Shown: piece by piece, positions 11,558-24,626 of the stretch | Position numbering within the stretch: the stretch's first letter is position 1 | Layout of the letters: the number at the start of each line of letters is the position of its first letter | Assembly: GCA_948567375.1 (NCBI GenBank) | Contig: OX419762.1 | Span: forward strand, 9,430,001 to 9,494,000 | Origin: Lunularia cruciata | Taxonomy: Eukaryota > Streptophyta > Marchantiopsida > Lunulariales > Lunulariaceae | Direction of reading: 5' to 3' | Length of the DNA stretch: 64,000 nucleotides | The notes under the pieces: generated by a model | Database searches by the model: none | Seen by the model: the letters and a program-made list of their open reading frames with translations, nothing else | Told to the model about the DNA's origin: nothing | Position numbers and translations under genes: made by a program

Positions 11558-13163
11558 TTAGATAGTATCACCTCTATCTTCAATATGACTAACTTTAGTT
11601 AATCATAGCTAATTTATAAGCTTGAGTAAAATCTATGGAAACAATATCTTCACAATACCAAATGAGATACTCTAATAGAGCATACATGCATCATTGTGTA
11701 TTACAAGCTTATAGACTTGAACTAAAGGACGATTCTTTGTTTGATAAGGAGCTTATGACCATGTTGGTCACTCAAGAGGTTCCAATGGAGTACAAGGGGA
11801 TTGTGGACTTTGTTACAAGAGGTAGCTACTCAATTGCAATGTATGCTCTAGAAAGCACTATAGCAAGATCTAGAACTTAAACAATAATGGAAGATATATT
11901 TTCTCACCAAGGATTAGAAAATCTACTTCAAAGAGTAATGAGTAAGGAGTAGTCTACCTAACTCATGAAAGAGTTTCATGATTGGTTTATAGTTAGAGAT
12001 CACTTTGTAAGTAAGGTTATCTCTTTCAAGATTCTAACTATAAGATCCCATTAGAGAAGGATTTTTTATGATTATCTTGATTAGTGCAAACATTGTAATG
12101 CTTGTCAAGCTCTTGCTAGGAATTTCACCTCTACTTTACCTATTGGATTAATTATATCACTAGGCCTGTTTGAGAAGTGAAGAATTGACTTTATGTGTAC
12201 TCTCTAAAGAACCACATAGAACATTAGTATATTGTAGTAATTGATTATTTTATTAAGTGAGTTCAGGCTAGACTAAGAATGAAGATGAATTAGAGTACTT
12301 TATGGATGCATCATGCTAAATTTTATTACCCTTATAGTTAGTTTTTATCATGAATAGAGAGTTTGGAGGAAAAATAATTACAACTATACTAGAATGTTTC
12401 TGTATTATCTATAAAGTGACTACATTCTATATGCCAAACTCAAGTAGCTTGGCATAGATGACCGTTCAAACCTTATATATGATGTTAACTAAGACGTAGA
12501 AAAAGAAGGAACTAAACATCATTTGGATAAGAGACTTGATGTGGTTTTATGGGAGTACAAGGCAACCATGAAATATCCCTTTTATATTATAAATTAAATT
12601 TGGAAAATATTATTAAGTCTAATTTAACTATACATTTTCATCTTTCTATATTCCAAAGTATTCAAAGGAAAATGAAGGAAGTACAAAACATTGATGTAGA
12701 GAAATCAAAGGAGAATCAACTCATGGAATTAAAGGAATCAAGAGCAATTATAATGATTTGAGTGGAGCCAACTCAAAAGAAGCAAAAGAAAGGCTATGAT
12801 AAAAATATGATCAAGCACTTCAAGAAAGGTATTTGAATCATGTTGTTTGATTCTATTCAATTCAAGAAGGTACAAAATAAGTTTTTGCTTGAGTATTGTG
12901 ACAAAAGTTTAGGAGATACTTTGATAGGATCAAATATGATATTATGAAGTTATAGCAAAGAACTTAAGAACTTCACTTCAAAGATGAAGCAAATGCAAGT
13001 TAAATTGTAACACATTAGTGCATGTATGATTTATTGGGATATTTGGTTTAGGATTATGAATAATTTGCATGGAAATTAATTTTATAGAGTTATAAAAACT
13101 TATAAATTAGCCATGATTAGATAGAGTTAGTCATAGTTAAGATACAAGTGGTATTATTTTATA
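11558..13163. repeat. Imperfect inverted repeat flanking the gypsy fossil (arms 11558-11621 and 13098-13163)
   Basis: The reverse complement of 11558-11621 reads GCTTATAAATTAGCTATGAT and onward. It matches ACTTATAAATTAGCCATGAT at 13098 and continues to match through TAGTCAT and a GATA-rich tail for about 65 bp. The two arms lie about 1.5 kb apart on either side of the gypsy integrase remnant. They may be two oppositely inserted copies of one small repeat, or the ends of an undefined element. Confidence 0.5.
11620..12580 (+). mobile_element. Ty3/gypsy fossil: integrase region
   Basis: The translated sequence shows the order expected of a gypsy integrase. There is a pre-integrase segment with ELMTMLVTQEVPMEYKGIVD and a GSYSIAMYALE segment, then an HHCC-like zinc-binding region with CKHCNACQALA, then the core start with LGLFEKW-IDF-type sequence and a following FI-KWVQA-like stretch. 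Neither the reverse transcriptase nor paired LTRs are convincing around it, although a possible LTR lies upstream at 9.0-9.9 kb. The copy is clearly broken, with many disabling changes, and looks old. It is a fossil with no expected activity. Confidence 0.65.
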
Positions 13164-13700
13164 ATCTTTTCAAAGATTAAGCACCAATACCTTGAAATTT
13201 ATTATTACTTTATTATTGACTATATTTTCTTGCTAGATATTTTGCTTTGAGTCAAGAGTTGAAAATTCTTGGAACCACAAGCATTTTTTATATGGATTTC
13301 CTATAGTTCAAGAATAGCCCATATGAAAGAGTCCTTGAATTAGTTTTTGGATCAAGATAAGACCACTTGCTTATGGGGATTCTTTCCATGCATTTGGAAA
13401 TTCTTTTGAGGATTTTGACTTTAGATGATTTTTTGTATAATAATTTAGTTACTCCAATCACTAGTATTTTGTGTATAAGAATTTCATTAGTATATAAACA
13501 AGGCCAAGGAGGTACTAAACATCCTTTCATTTACTTTCTTGTTGAGTTCTTTGGAGAGCATACCTTGTGCCTTAAATTTATAGTCACCTTCTTAATCCAT
13601 GGTTTGATACTTTAATTATAATCAAAGGTTTATTCTAAGTGAAAGATAAGGCATACTCATAATCCATACCAATCTTTTTTAACACTTCCTACACTCTCTT
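12600..13700. other. AT-rich DNA, no gene recognised
   Basis: Apart from the right arm of the inverted repeat near 13.1 kb, this stretch has only short open frames on both strands (for example around 13.3-13.6 kb) with no recognisable content. Some of it may be further decayed retroelement sequence. Confidence 0.4.
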
Positions 13701-13740
13701 TCAAAATGTATTATTCTTTTATGGATTCTAAAGGCCAATA

Positions 13741-13742
13741 TA

Positions 13743-13838
<96 letters not shown>

Positions 13839-13850
13839 TGTGTGTGTCTT
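13741..13850. repeat. Compound microsatellite (TA)n(TG)n
   Basis: Alternating TA runs from about 13745 to 13806, broken by one GA step. It switches to a TG run to about 13847, interrupted by TTTG near the end. Both parts are tandem dinucleotides seen directly. The open frame read across it (poly Ile-Tyr then Cys-Val) is an artefact of the repeat. Confidence 0.97.
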
Positions 13851-13859
13851 TATATATAT

Positions 13860-16800
13860 CCATTTCTCTCTCTAGATTATATGAGCAAATCTATATTTTT
13901 ATATCAATTTCATTCTTTAGGCTATAAAAGAAGTTCACATTTGTAATTCATTTTTCCTTTTGTCATAAGTGCCAATGTATATCTATATATCCACATCACT
14001 TCTTCCTCCTTCCTTATTGAATTATATACGAATTGAATTATATTCTGATATTTTACCTTGTTCAATACATTGTTTCTTCATTATATTATATGTTTTTTTT
14101 GGTGGAAATTCTTAAATTCAATTTCCATTTGCTTTTGAACCTTCTTCCTTACTTCTACACTTTGATGTAGATCTACTTGCTACAAATGCATTGGCTCTCT
14201 TTGAATTATCAACGTTGGATATTATCTTCATCTATACTCTTATTTTAGTAATTAATTACTCATTATCATCATATGAAGGACAAAATCATCATGAATAGAG
14301 TGTCAAATAATTGATATGATAGCACTAGATTATTAATAACTTAAATAAATAAGTTATATATATATATTCAATAAATTATATTAATATCAATAATTTTCTC
14401 AATTATTTATGTCCTTTACTCTAATACAGTAGCATGATAAAAATCACATGAACGAAAGCAAGTTCTTGAAACTATGAATTTAATTGCTTTATGAAATTGA
14501 GAATATGGAGTTTTAGTGATTTGTAATTGCATTATGATAGCTCTATATCACATGCTTTGCTCCTCAATAATTAAGGAGGTGAGTCATATGCTATGTGATC
14601 TTATTCAAACCATATCACTATCCTATTGACTATATAATGCAAATTCATAACTTTTATCACAATCTAACTATATCACTCTTCTTTGGACTATAGATGCCAA
14701 TCTATATGTAATTCTTCTATCTCTTTGTGGTCTATAGATTCTAGTCCATTTCTATGGATTTACACCCTTCTCTAGATTACGATGGCCAATCCATATCTTT
14801 GTTCACCTTTTTTTTGCATTATATTCTAACATCCATTGCACGCACCTATGAGAGATTATAATTTTACAAAAGTAAATATATTATTTTTATTAGATATATT
14901 AATAATTATCAATCCATATTTATGGTTCTTATATATAAATTCTTGTAAAAGAAGCCTATGTTTGAATGTGTATTTTATTGTGCAGATTTTATTTTATTGT
15001 ACAAGCATTTTCACACATGGATATCCCTTGGTGTAATACAAAAATTAATGTTGTCACATACAAAATAGGTGATCCAATGCAACCATTGATTCCTTGTCTC
15101 AAGTGGTTTTTTTTTAACTAAAGGAGCCTAGGAAACAATGAAGAACTTTCTTGAAAGTCCTTTTATTACAACTTTGCACAAGCGGTTCTTACATGGTAGT
15201 GAGAAACTATAAAGCGTAATTCATGTTGGCCATAATCTAAGGGATATACACAAGGCTTGCTTTAAGAAATTGCCAAAGATATCAAATATTCAATTAGACA
15301 ATGCTAGGTCCAATGTAAGAAATTGTATTGTCATTTCTTATTGTCAATATTGGTGACCAATAAGGTATTCAAGGAGATCCATATGGCTTTTTCATCCTTT
15401 GATACACACATGAAGATGGTATCCATGTCCTTGTTTATTGTGCAATGTTGGTAGTCAAGAATATTTTCAATAAAATCCATGTGGTTTTTTCATCCATTTT
15501 CACACACATAAGATGTTGATGCTATGTTCAACAAGATTGCAAGAAATTTATAGAAATTAGACTTGTATTAAATCAAACATGGTATGCAATCTTCATGATA
15601 TGGCATCGTGAATGTTTTGAGTAGATCATTTGGAGTAGTCTCCATGATACCCATGATTTTAAAGCCTATTTGAATATTTTTTTTCAAGTTTTTGTTGTTC
15701 CTATGTAGTTTGCTCTTGTGATTAGATATCTATATTTTTTCATTATAGCTTTTCAATTTTGTTTGCCAATCACATCACTCTTGGGAAGTTTTATTTGCTT
15801 ATCCTTCTACTCTATATGATGTTTACTCTATATGTGTTTTACCATGTCTTTGAAATTAGAGTATTTTTCTCAAATATTAGTTGTCTTCATCTCTATAAAT
15901 TCTTTATGAATTGTGACTTTGGACCTTCAGATGCAAGTTCATGGGTAATTTTGAGAGGATATTCGAATAGCCCACTCAATGAAGATTAGTTTCACACCAC
16001 CTCAAGGTTCTTTCTCAAACATGCCATGAGATTCAAAGTTAGAACCTAATCTTGCTCTTTCTTGTAATTACCATGATGTTCTATAAGCTTTATTAGTATA
16101 TTTCTCTGTTTGAGATTGATACAAATAACAAAAGAGAGCAAGATTTGGAGAATGAAATTTCTTGTTTTTGCTCCATGTTTGAGTGATGAGATGAGTTACA
16201 CGCTCTACAATCTTGAACTATGGAGGTGAATAATGCTATTCTATCACCTATAGACTATAGATACTTGTCTATGTCTATAGTTCTACTTCATTTCTTTGCT
16301 TTTGGATTACATATTATTGGTTTTGATTATATTCAAACATTTTCTTATCAAATTCCACACACATTATGACTATATAGATGGTAATTATTTGAGTCAAAGA
16401 AATAGGAGTTCATAGAATAACCTCATTAAATCTTTAGAGGATATTGAGGTGCAAAGTGTTAATTATCCAAATTGAAAAGGTCTACAAAAGTGCACTTGAT
16501 AAATTTAGAGGCTATTTTAGTCCTTGTGCATCTCTAAGCAAAAACTAAAATTGCAAAAGAAGTAAATGGTATTTATAGATGCTAGTTGAAAACAATTTGT
16601 ATCTAAAGATGCTTGACCATATCTCTAATCCTACATTGAATATTAAAAGAAAAGTCATGTATACAAAAAAATAAATTCTAACATTATGTGCTTCAGATAT
16701 AAATGATTACAATTGATATTTATAGATGGTAATGGTAGCCCATCTATGGTTATCATTTTTAGAATCCATAGATCCTATCAAACTATTTGACATTCAAGGA

Positions 16801-18192
16801 GTAGTTTATTGCCATGGGAAGTATGTCATCAAAGAGTGAATAAGAGAGTGAAAAGGTATAGAAGGTTTCAATTGTAGATTTTTTTAGAAATGCTATGGAA
16901 GGGAATGCATAAAGAGTGATGGGAGATCCATTTAGAGAACTAACAGATATCATATGCAATGAATTGATTTTTTTTACAAATTTATTTTAAATATATTTGT
17001 GAAATCAAGAGAGAATAATTAATACAAGAAAGTAACAATTTGAAAGAATGACGAGATATCATAAATTTTATGTGTCATCTTGTTATATACTTCATAATTC
17101 TTTATAAGATTACATTGAAAACAATTTAGGGAGTTGTTATGGAATTTTGTAACTCCTGGACTAAACTCATGTTATGACCTATCAATATGGTATGTGTTTG
17201 CTTAGGTTTGATTAGCTCCAATTTAAGCTAAGATGAAACAAGTTGTATGCTCCTACCTTGGAACATTCATCAAACAATCCACATCATCTTTTGAATACAT
17301 ATGTAAGTCTGTGTCTTAAGATCATCTTCATATTTTGTATATTTGGATTAAATTATATCATTTTCTGGAATATAATCCTAAAAAATCTGTATATTGGATC
17401 TTGTGATGCTCATACAATCAATAAGGTTGTATACTTCTTGTAAATTTTGTGACTATTTATACTCCAAAGTTCAAAGGAAGATCCTTTGAGCACAAAAAAT
17501 GTATATGCTAATGGGTATCTATAACCCAAAGATATTTATAATAGATCTTGTTTTGATCATAAAGATGATAGATGGATTTAGTAGTAAATTCCACAATACC
17601 CATACACATTTTATTGCTAAACTTTAACTAAAAAAATGAGAACCTTTTTTTAGATGTAAATCTAAATATTAATATTATGATCCTAAAAAAATAGACTATA
17701 GAGGTGATATACATACACATAGTAATATAATATATTTACTTCTTGGGAAATTTTTGAGTAGCTTGGATTATGTATCAAGTTCATTTTTTCATACTTTTAG
17801 AACCTCTTTTAAGAATACAAGTCTACATCCAAGCTTTAAGGATATATAAAATATATGAAAGATGATATGTAAAATGAAAATTTTATATGATAAAAAATTA
17901 TTTCTCATATACCTTTTGTTTCTCCTATATATACTTCAAACTTCCATGATTTAAGGGTATTCAACATGATCTAGAAAAATTAACAATAAGCCCTTGGCAT
18001 ATATTTTAACCATAAATTTAACCATGTAATAATCCTTTGCATATATTTTAACCATAAATTTTATTCTTCCTCTTGTTTTACCTATCTAAAACTCTTTACT
18101 TAACATAGATTACCTCCTTTTAATAGTTTCTAAATATAAAACCATTTGAGTTGCATCCAAACTATTATGCTTTATTGCATAAGCTAGAGGAT
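13860..18192. other. AT-rich DNA with degenerate short repeats, no gene recognised
   Basis: About 4.3 kb with no long open frame. A loose motif of the type CTATAGATGCCAATCTATAT recurs with variation around 13.73, 13.87, 14.69, 14.74 and 14.79 kb and more weakly near 16.25 kb, suggesting an ancient short-period array. I see no RNA gene and no identifiable element coding region. Confidence 0.4.
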
Positions 18193-18950
18193 TGTAATCT
18201 TCCGAGGATAGGAGACCTTAAGAGAAACAAATGAGAAAACACAAAACTTTGCACTCAATCTTTGATGCCCAAAAGGAGCACTTTGATTGTATTATATAGC
18301 AAGGAGGACTTCCCCAAAAAAAGCTCAACCCTTGGATCAGATGCTTGGATTGGTGACATGTCAGCAAGCTCTACCCTTAGATTAGTTGCATGCATGGATG
18401 ACATGTTAGTTATGATCCTATCTGGTTGGTCAAACCATCTTTGACAAGAGGGAATCTTTAGGGAATATTTATGTAGGAATCTCCAAATTGCATGGATGAA
18501 GTACCATTGGAAAGCTCTTGATGAGATAACCCAAGGGGAGGGAAAGCTAGCCTTTCCTTTGTTGGAGGGGGTGGGGGAGGATGGACATGTTTTTGAGGTA
18601 TAATTCATTCTTTTAGGCCTCCAAAATTGGCTTTGAAGTTTCTAGGCTATTTTTGACTCCTGCATTATTTGTAAAACTCCTCTTTTGGTGACACCTCTAT
18701 CTGATCTACCTAGACCATCATACATAACATCCTTCCAAATATTAACAAGCAAATTTTCACCTTTGGATAATATATCTAGCTTTTGGTATTACAAATTCAG
18801 GCTATTTTTGGCTCTTGCCCTATGAATAGAGGTACTCTTTTGCTGACACCTCTGTCTAATCTACCTTGCACATCATACATAATAAATCCTTCCAAATGCT
18901 ACCAAGCCAATTTTCACCTTTAGATAATATATCTAATTCTTTGTATAACA
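18193..18950 (+). mobile_element. Solo-LTR-like element, copy B, with duplicated 3' part
   Basis: It starts TGTAATCTTCC and ends TTGTATAACA. The 5 bp before the start (AGGAT, 18188-18192) are repeated directly after the end (18951-18955), which is a target site duplication. The element is collinear with copy C through the GGTTGGTCAAAC, GGTACCATTGGAAAG, CCAAAATTGGCTTTGAAG and GACACCTCTATCTGATCTAC blocks. After a first GGTATTACA end at about 18792 the last 150-160 bp of the element are present a second time (GGCTATTTTTGGCTC onward), so this copy carries a partial internal tandem duplication. Read as a fossil solo LTR. No internal coding region is attached. Confidence 0.75.
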
Positions 18951-18955
18951 AGGAT

Positions 18956-20761
18956 GGATGTAAGTAGTCAAGGTTGTGAGCAATCATCAACTTTTGAAGT
19001 TCTTTCTAATTGAAAGAATTTTGAGAATTTTAATAATAATAATAATAATTGGTTTATATTAAAACAAGCATATTCTCTTAGATTTATAGGAGTTTAGGAA
19101 TAATTTTGATAACTTAATATTGACCAAAAAGTGATATAATGGTGCAATAAGTTGTTTCCTTGAGAATAAAAGTAAAAATGATAGAATTGAAGGGAAATGT
19201 AACTTTATTGCAGTTCATTTATTGTTATGTATTTAATATCTTGGTAGGAAACACTCCCAAGAGACGGCATCGTCACTCCTTGTTGCATGCTATGGTAAAT
19301 AGAAAACTTAGTTTATCACTTTCATTACAAGTAAATTCTAAATTAATCTTGAAGGTGATGATTCACTTAACCCAAACCGGCAACCAAAGATTGCATACTA
19401 CACTTCCCAGAAGGCACAAGTCTAAGAGTCTCTTTGCTTTTCATTTCTTGTGGTACTTTTAACGCTACAACTCATTGATGATCCATCAAGGCATTGCTTT
19501 GCTCCTTTATAACCTCAAGGATAATGCACCCCAATCAAGTAAAGTTGTGTTTCCTACACTCTAGCATATTTGTTCATACTACAAAGTTCTTGACCCCTAT
19601 TTTGACAAAGACAACAACAAATACTTGGAATTAAGGCAATATTGACAAATAGGTTTTGAGCTCTTTTGCTATATTATGGTTATAGGAATGAAAAATATCC
19701 ACACTTAGCCTAACACCTTGAATAACAATTCCTACTCTAACTTGCAATGAATAATGGTTGAAGTACTCCAAATATCTATTACCTACATCTTAATTGTACA
19801 TTCTAGGTATTATTGTATTATTCTATCTTACCCATAGCTATCATATCTTCTTTGACCCTTATAAGGTGCCTAATTTACCAATAGGTTAATTAGGTGCCTT
19901 ACAAGTGTCAATTACACTTTATCTCAATTTTAACCACCTTCCACTTGGATCCTTGTTGGAGTTATTGGTTCTTACCACATTATTACAAATTTTAAAAATG
20001 CCTGATTGTTACAATATATGTTAAGAAAATCAATGTAAGCAAAGATGAGGTCTTGCCATACATGATTTAAAAAAATATATGTGACACCAAAGTCTTATCC
20101 CCAGTATCACACATGTATGGTGGGTGTTGGGAGCAGACAAAGCATAGACTATTTTGTTGGTCGGCGGTGTCTAGTGGCAGTGGAAAGAGCCCAAGATCTA
20201 GATCTTGCGGTGGGTGTTTCCGGGAAAAGGAGAATTCGATCCATTAAACATTAAGATGTGAAAGCATTAAAATTGTGCAAATAAAGATAGAATTTTAACC
20301 TCTCTCAAAAAGAGACATTAAGTGATCCTAATATAGTTTTTTTAAAAGAAAATGTTTATCTTTGGTTGGGTTCAAAACCTCTCATTATCCCTATAACCTT
20401 GCACATCATAGTTAGGCTAAGATACCCTAATCAAGACAAGCTTAAATTATGATAAGTCAAGCTAACAAGTTGTGATGACATTGAAGTTAGGTCAACTTAT
20501 AATTAATGAAATAGTAATAAAATAAAAATATAAGTATTATTTTGTATTTAACCTCTTGGAAAAGGTCATTCCCAGAAGAGTGCAAGGTAACCACTTTTAG
20601 TGAAGTATAAATAGATAATTTTTTTAGTTATAATGCTCATTATATGTTTAATCCAAAGGATTAATGAATTTGATGCTTCATTTTTAATGAAGGTCACTTT
20701 GCCTTAGATTCCTTTGTTAACCACTTAATATGACCAGTTCTAGATTATTGTTGCTGAGTCA
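18956..20761. other. Spacer between two solo LTRs, nothing coding recognised
   Basis: Because copies B and C each have their own target duplication, this 1.8 kb is probably not the interior of one element. It contains a short stretch of higher GC near 20.1-20.24 kb (around GGTGGGTGTTGGGAGCAG) and small open frames only. I recognise no protein or RNA in it. Confidence 0.45.
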
Positions 20762-20766
20762 CTTGG

Positions 20767-21371
20767 TGTAATGTTCCAAAGAAAGAAGAAACCCCAAGAG
20801 AAGCACAAGAGAAATACAAGGTTTCATTCCTCAATACTATGATGCCCCAAAGGAGCGAGCACCTTATCTTTATTATATAGCAAAGAGGATCCTCACAAAG
20901 GGAACTACACCCTTGAATTAATTACATGGATTGGTGACATGTTAGTGAGCTCTACCCTTAGACTAACTACATGGATTGCTGACATGTTGATCCTTGTCCT
21001 ATTTGGTTGGTCAAACAAGTTTGACCAACAAGAATATTTGAAGAATCTTTTTGTAGCAAGCTCAAAACAACATGGGTGAGGTACCATTGGAAAGATCTTA
21101 ATGAGACAAAGAATGGGAGAGATTGAAACAACTTTTCCTCCAAAAGAGGGGGGGGGGGAGATTCTATTTTGTGAGGCCTAGTTCTTTTTATTAGGCCTTC
21201 AAAATTGGCTTTGAAGTTTTTAGGGTGTTTTTGGCCTCTACCCTATTAGTGGAAGTGATCTTTTGGTGACACCTCTATCTGATCTACTTAGAAAATTTTA
21301 TATAACATTTATAAAGATATTACCAAACCAATTTTCACCTCTAGATAATCTGTCTAGCTAGTGGTATTACA
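20767..21371 (+). mobile_element. Solo-LTR-like element, copy C, with 5-bp target duplication
   Basis: The element begins TGTAATGTTCC and ends GGTATTACA, so the tips form a short inverted repeat with the TG...CA ends usual for LTRs. The 5 bp CTTGG lie immediately before (20762-20766) and immediately after (21372-21376). It is 605 bp long and collinear with copies A and B. A G-run (about 12 Gs near 21150) sits inside. There is no attached coding region, so a solo LTR formed by recombination is the simplest reading. A non-autonomous DNA element with short inverted tips is a less likely alternative. Confidence 0.8.
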
Positions 21372-21877
21372 CTTGGGCACTTTGAATATTTCTTTTGCAC
21401 TATGAGATTTGTAATATTATGAGATCAACTTGACCGCAAGGTACTATACATTATATCTTAGAACAAAAATATGAAGCAAAGGTAGGAATTTTGAGAATCT
21501 TGTCACCTTGAAAACTAAAATTATGAGCAATGTTCTACCCATCCTAAAAGGCATGACATCATAGGAGTCTTGAATGAACATGCTTCTTAACCTGAACAAG
21601 TTAGTGTGAATCTACAATACTCAAGGTGTTTTGTGGCCTAGCACTATATTGTTCATGAACTTTGTAGAGCTTCTAGAGTTGCATACTCTTGTTACACACA
21701 AATGACGCCTCTCATGCAATTGCTTCTACTCATCATCAACATTCCTCAATCCCACTCAATTAAGCATGCAATCACTCATACAAAGTATATATTAATACAC
21801 ATACACCAACTCAAGAGTCTTGACGGTATAAAATTAATTTCTTACAAAAGAAGGATGCACCAAATGAATCTACGATC

Positions 21878-21975
21878 ATTGAGCCTAAGCCTTTTATACA
21901 TTTCCTACTTAAGCATCAAAGGAATCCAATGGCTACAATGTATTAGAAATCTCCTAATTACATCTAAGGCTCTTT
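21878..21975. repeat. Dispersed repeat copy D2 (pair of 6.06 kb copy)
   Basis: This is the same orientation and order of matches as the copy at 6064: ATTGAGCCTAAGCC, TATACATTTCCTACTT, a CCAATGGCTA or CTAGTGGCTA block, and TTAGAAATCTC. It is of unknown type, probably a piece of a transposable element. The surrounding 21.4-22.8 kb show no other recognisable content. Confidence 0.45.
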
Positions 21976-22829
21976 GTGCTAATCACATCTTATCTACTTA
22001 TCTTATCCTAATCTAATCTTAAGTAGGCATCGGACCACATGGTGTAAGCACTTCAACCTCTTAACTTGTAGTCTATTGCTATTATATTAGGTGATGGGTT
22101 TAACACATGATCTTTGTATTGTAACCTAACTAACTATGTACAAAGTATATATAAATACAAAGCACATTATGCTAGGACTACAAAAAATACCTATCTATGA
22201 GATAACTTGTAGTCATTCTAGATAAAATCTTCTTACTCTTCCACTTTACAAGCTAGAAGCTCTTCAATTTGTTGCACTTGCAACAAATTGCATTCTCCCG
22301 TACATAGTTGGATGAATGATACTAGCTCCTACATGTAACTTGCAACTTCTTGTGTAAAGCTAGTATATGCTTCTTGGAACTTGGATTTAGTATGGTTTTA
22401 CATCTTATCAAATATTGACTTTGAGTTGGTTGTTTGTGCAAGCCTTCTTGTTTTTGTTGACAATTAGTTCCAACTGGTTTTTTGAATTGCATTGTTGTGT
22501 GCCTAATTGTTGCTAGTAACATTGTCTATTTGTATTCCAACTTTTGTTTAGTCCTCTTGGAGTTCCCTTGTCAACTTGTTTTGTATTTTGTTTGTTGCTT
22601 GTCCTCCTTTTCTTGTTGACATGTGGGGCTTGTGTTGAGGTCTTGGATCCAAAGATTGGTGAGTTTCTTCAAATACTTGTATCAAGTTTACACTATCATT
22701 GTCTTGTTATGAGCCTCATCCAATTCACTTGTAGTATGAACAATTCATTATCTCACATTTCTTTGATTCAAATAAAGGAGGTAGATCAAAGGTTGTGCTT
22801 GGGTATTGATCATTTATTTAAGTTGGAAA

Positions 22830-23870
22830 TAGGGTGGACTCTTCCTCTTCCATTGTCATTTTCTGTTTGTCTGAGGATGCTCCTATGTTTGCATCATTTG
22901 CTATATGGAACAACTATGCTTTGCCATTTAGATCTCCAAAGTTCACCTCATCAGCCATCCCTAGTGACAAAATACGAGAAGTTATTACTACCCAACATTG
23001 GATGATGTTCCAAAGCAACTCTTCCCCTATAAGATATAGTTTTTGCTTTGGAATGGATGTTGTGTCCACTATATCATTATTTCCTTCATTCCCTCATTTT
23101 CTTCTCTACTTCCACTTTCTTTTGAGGATAAATCTATCACTTGGGATCATTTTTGCTTCATGGAGGCTTCAATATTGGATCTCACACCTGGCACCTTCAT
23201 ATGAACAATTATTGTATTGTATGATTCTTCAATTGGCATGAAATTATTCACATAAGCAAACTCCTTGTCTATCTCATGATATTTTGTTATCACTTTTGAA
23301 AGGTTTGGGTGCACAATAAAACATGCAAGACGGTGGAAATGGCTTGGATATTTATTCTTCTCTTTTTCTATCAAAAGGTTCATTCCTAAGCAAAAATGCG
23401 GGGTGAAGGTGGTTATGATTGTGACAAGGCCCTCAATAATTTCCTCCAATAGCTTGCTGACTTATTTTTGGAAACATTTGTGCACAACTTACGAGTTTCT
23501 CTTTGTGTAAAATTTGGAAGAAGATCTATTGCTTTAGGTTTACATAGGCTAGTTGTTTGGGCTTGAATAGTTTTATGATTGTGTCCATGATGATTCATTG
23601 GATAGGATCTTTGAGGCCTTCTATCTTGTATCTATTTATTGACTTCCCTTCAGCAAAAAAATTTTCAATATTTGCTTTGAGGCTCTTGCTAGGACAATCA
23701 TAAGGAGTGTCCATGTACATTTGGTCAAAAAGGAAAGAACTTGGATCCTAGCACTTGTTGCTTGTGGTCTTTTTTCCACAGAATAAGATTTACTCTTAAG
23801 AGTTTTTTTGCTCATTTTGATCTTATCTTGATCTCTTCTAGCAAAGATACATTTGAAAAACTCCAATTAC
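22830..23870 (-). other. Unrecognised coding-like remnants on the minus strand
   Basis: Several minus-strand frames look like decayed protein-coding sequence rather than random AT-rich frames: one around 23636-23866 (Lys/Ser-rich, then LTKCTWTLLMIVLARASKQ), one around 23147-23449 (HRLACFIVHPNLSKVITKYH), and one around 22840-23035 (GMADEVNFGDLNGKAQLFHI). Composition and position among retroelements suggest a retroelement fossil, but I cannot name a domain. Treated as broken and old. Confidence 0.35.
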
Positions 23871-24626
23871 ACAACAAGAATTCTAATTATCTACCCCTTA
23901 TGTAATCCAATTAGCAATATAGACCACACTTAGAAATTTTGGGAGGTTTGCAAACAATCTTTATAGGTTTCTCTTGTCTTACCTCATCTCACCTCATCTC
24001 TCACCTCCATGGTACATACTGCTTGTGTTGATTCTTTGAGTAAAAAAATCTACCTATCTCTACACCCTCTTACACAAACTCTTATGTTTTGCACTCTTTT
24101 GACAAAAGCAAATCTTAACACGAGCAGAAAAAAATTCCCACTTGAAAAAACTTCAAGAAGTTGAAAACTGAAAATATAGTACTATGGAGTTAGCATATGA
24201 GTTAGTAGAAGCTAATGAGTTAGTATTCTAAGCTAAATATAGAAAATAGAAGTAGAACTAGCCTAAGAATATGCTCAAAGCATCAAGAAAGCTTGTGGGT
24301 AGAATATCTTAGCAGTACACAAGAAGTTCTTGGTGAGAAGCTTCTAGGAACTTTCCAATGGTAGAGCACCTTGTATGCAAAGTTGCGGGCTAGCTTAGCT
24401 TGGATGACAAGTGAACAACTAGCTTAGCTTGCACTCCAAGTAACGTGGCTCCCCAAAAGAAATTTTCCTTGGAAGTTCCTTGGGAATCTTATACCTAGGT
24501 TACTTATAAACACCCAAGCCAAGCTCAAGCTAGGCATTATGACTTTCACTCACTTGAGAGTCCCAAATGTGATCTTCCTCTTTGGTCTCCAATGTGCACT
24601 CTTGCTGTCCAAAATGATGATGTTTA

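Noticed and set aside
13706-13927. Open frame with long Ile-Tyr and Cys-Val runs
   Set aside because: It is simply the (TA)n(TG)n microsatellite read as protein.
18193-21371. One LTR retrotransposon with copies B and C as its two LTRs
   Set aside because: Each copy has its own, different 5-bp target duplication, so they are separate insertions, and the DNA between them has no coding or primer-binding features.
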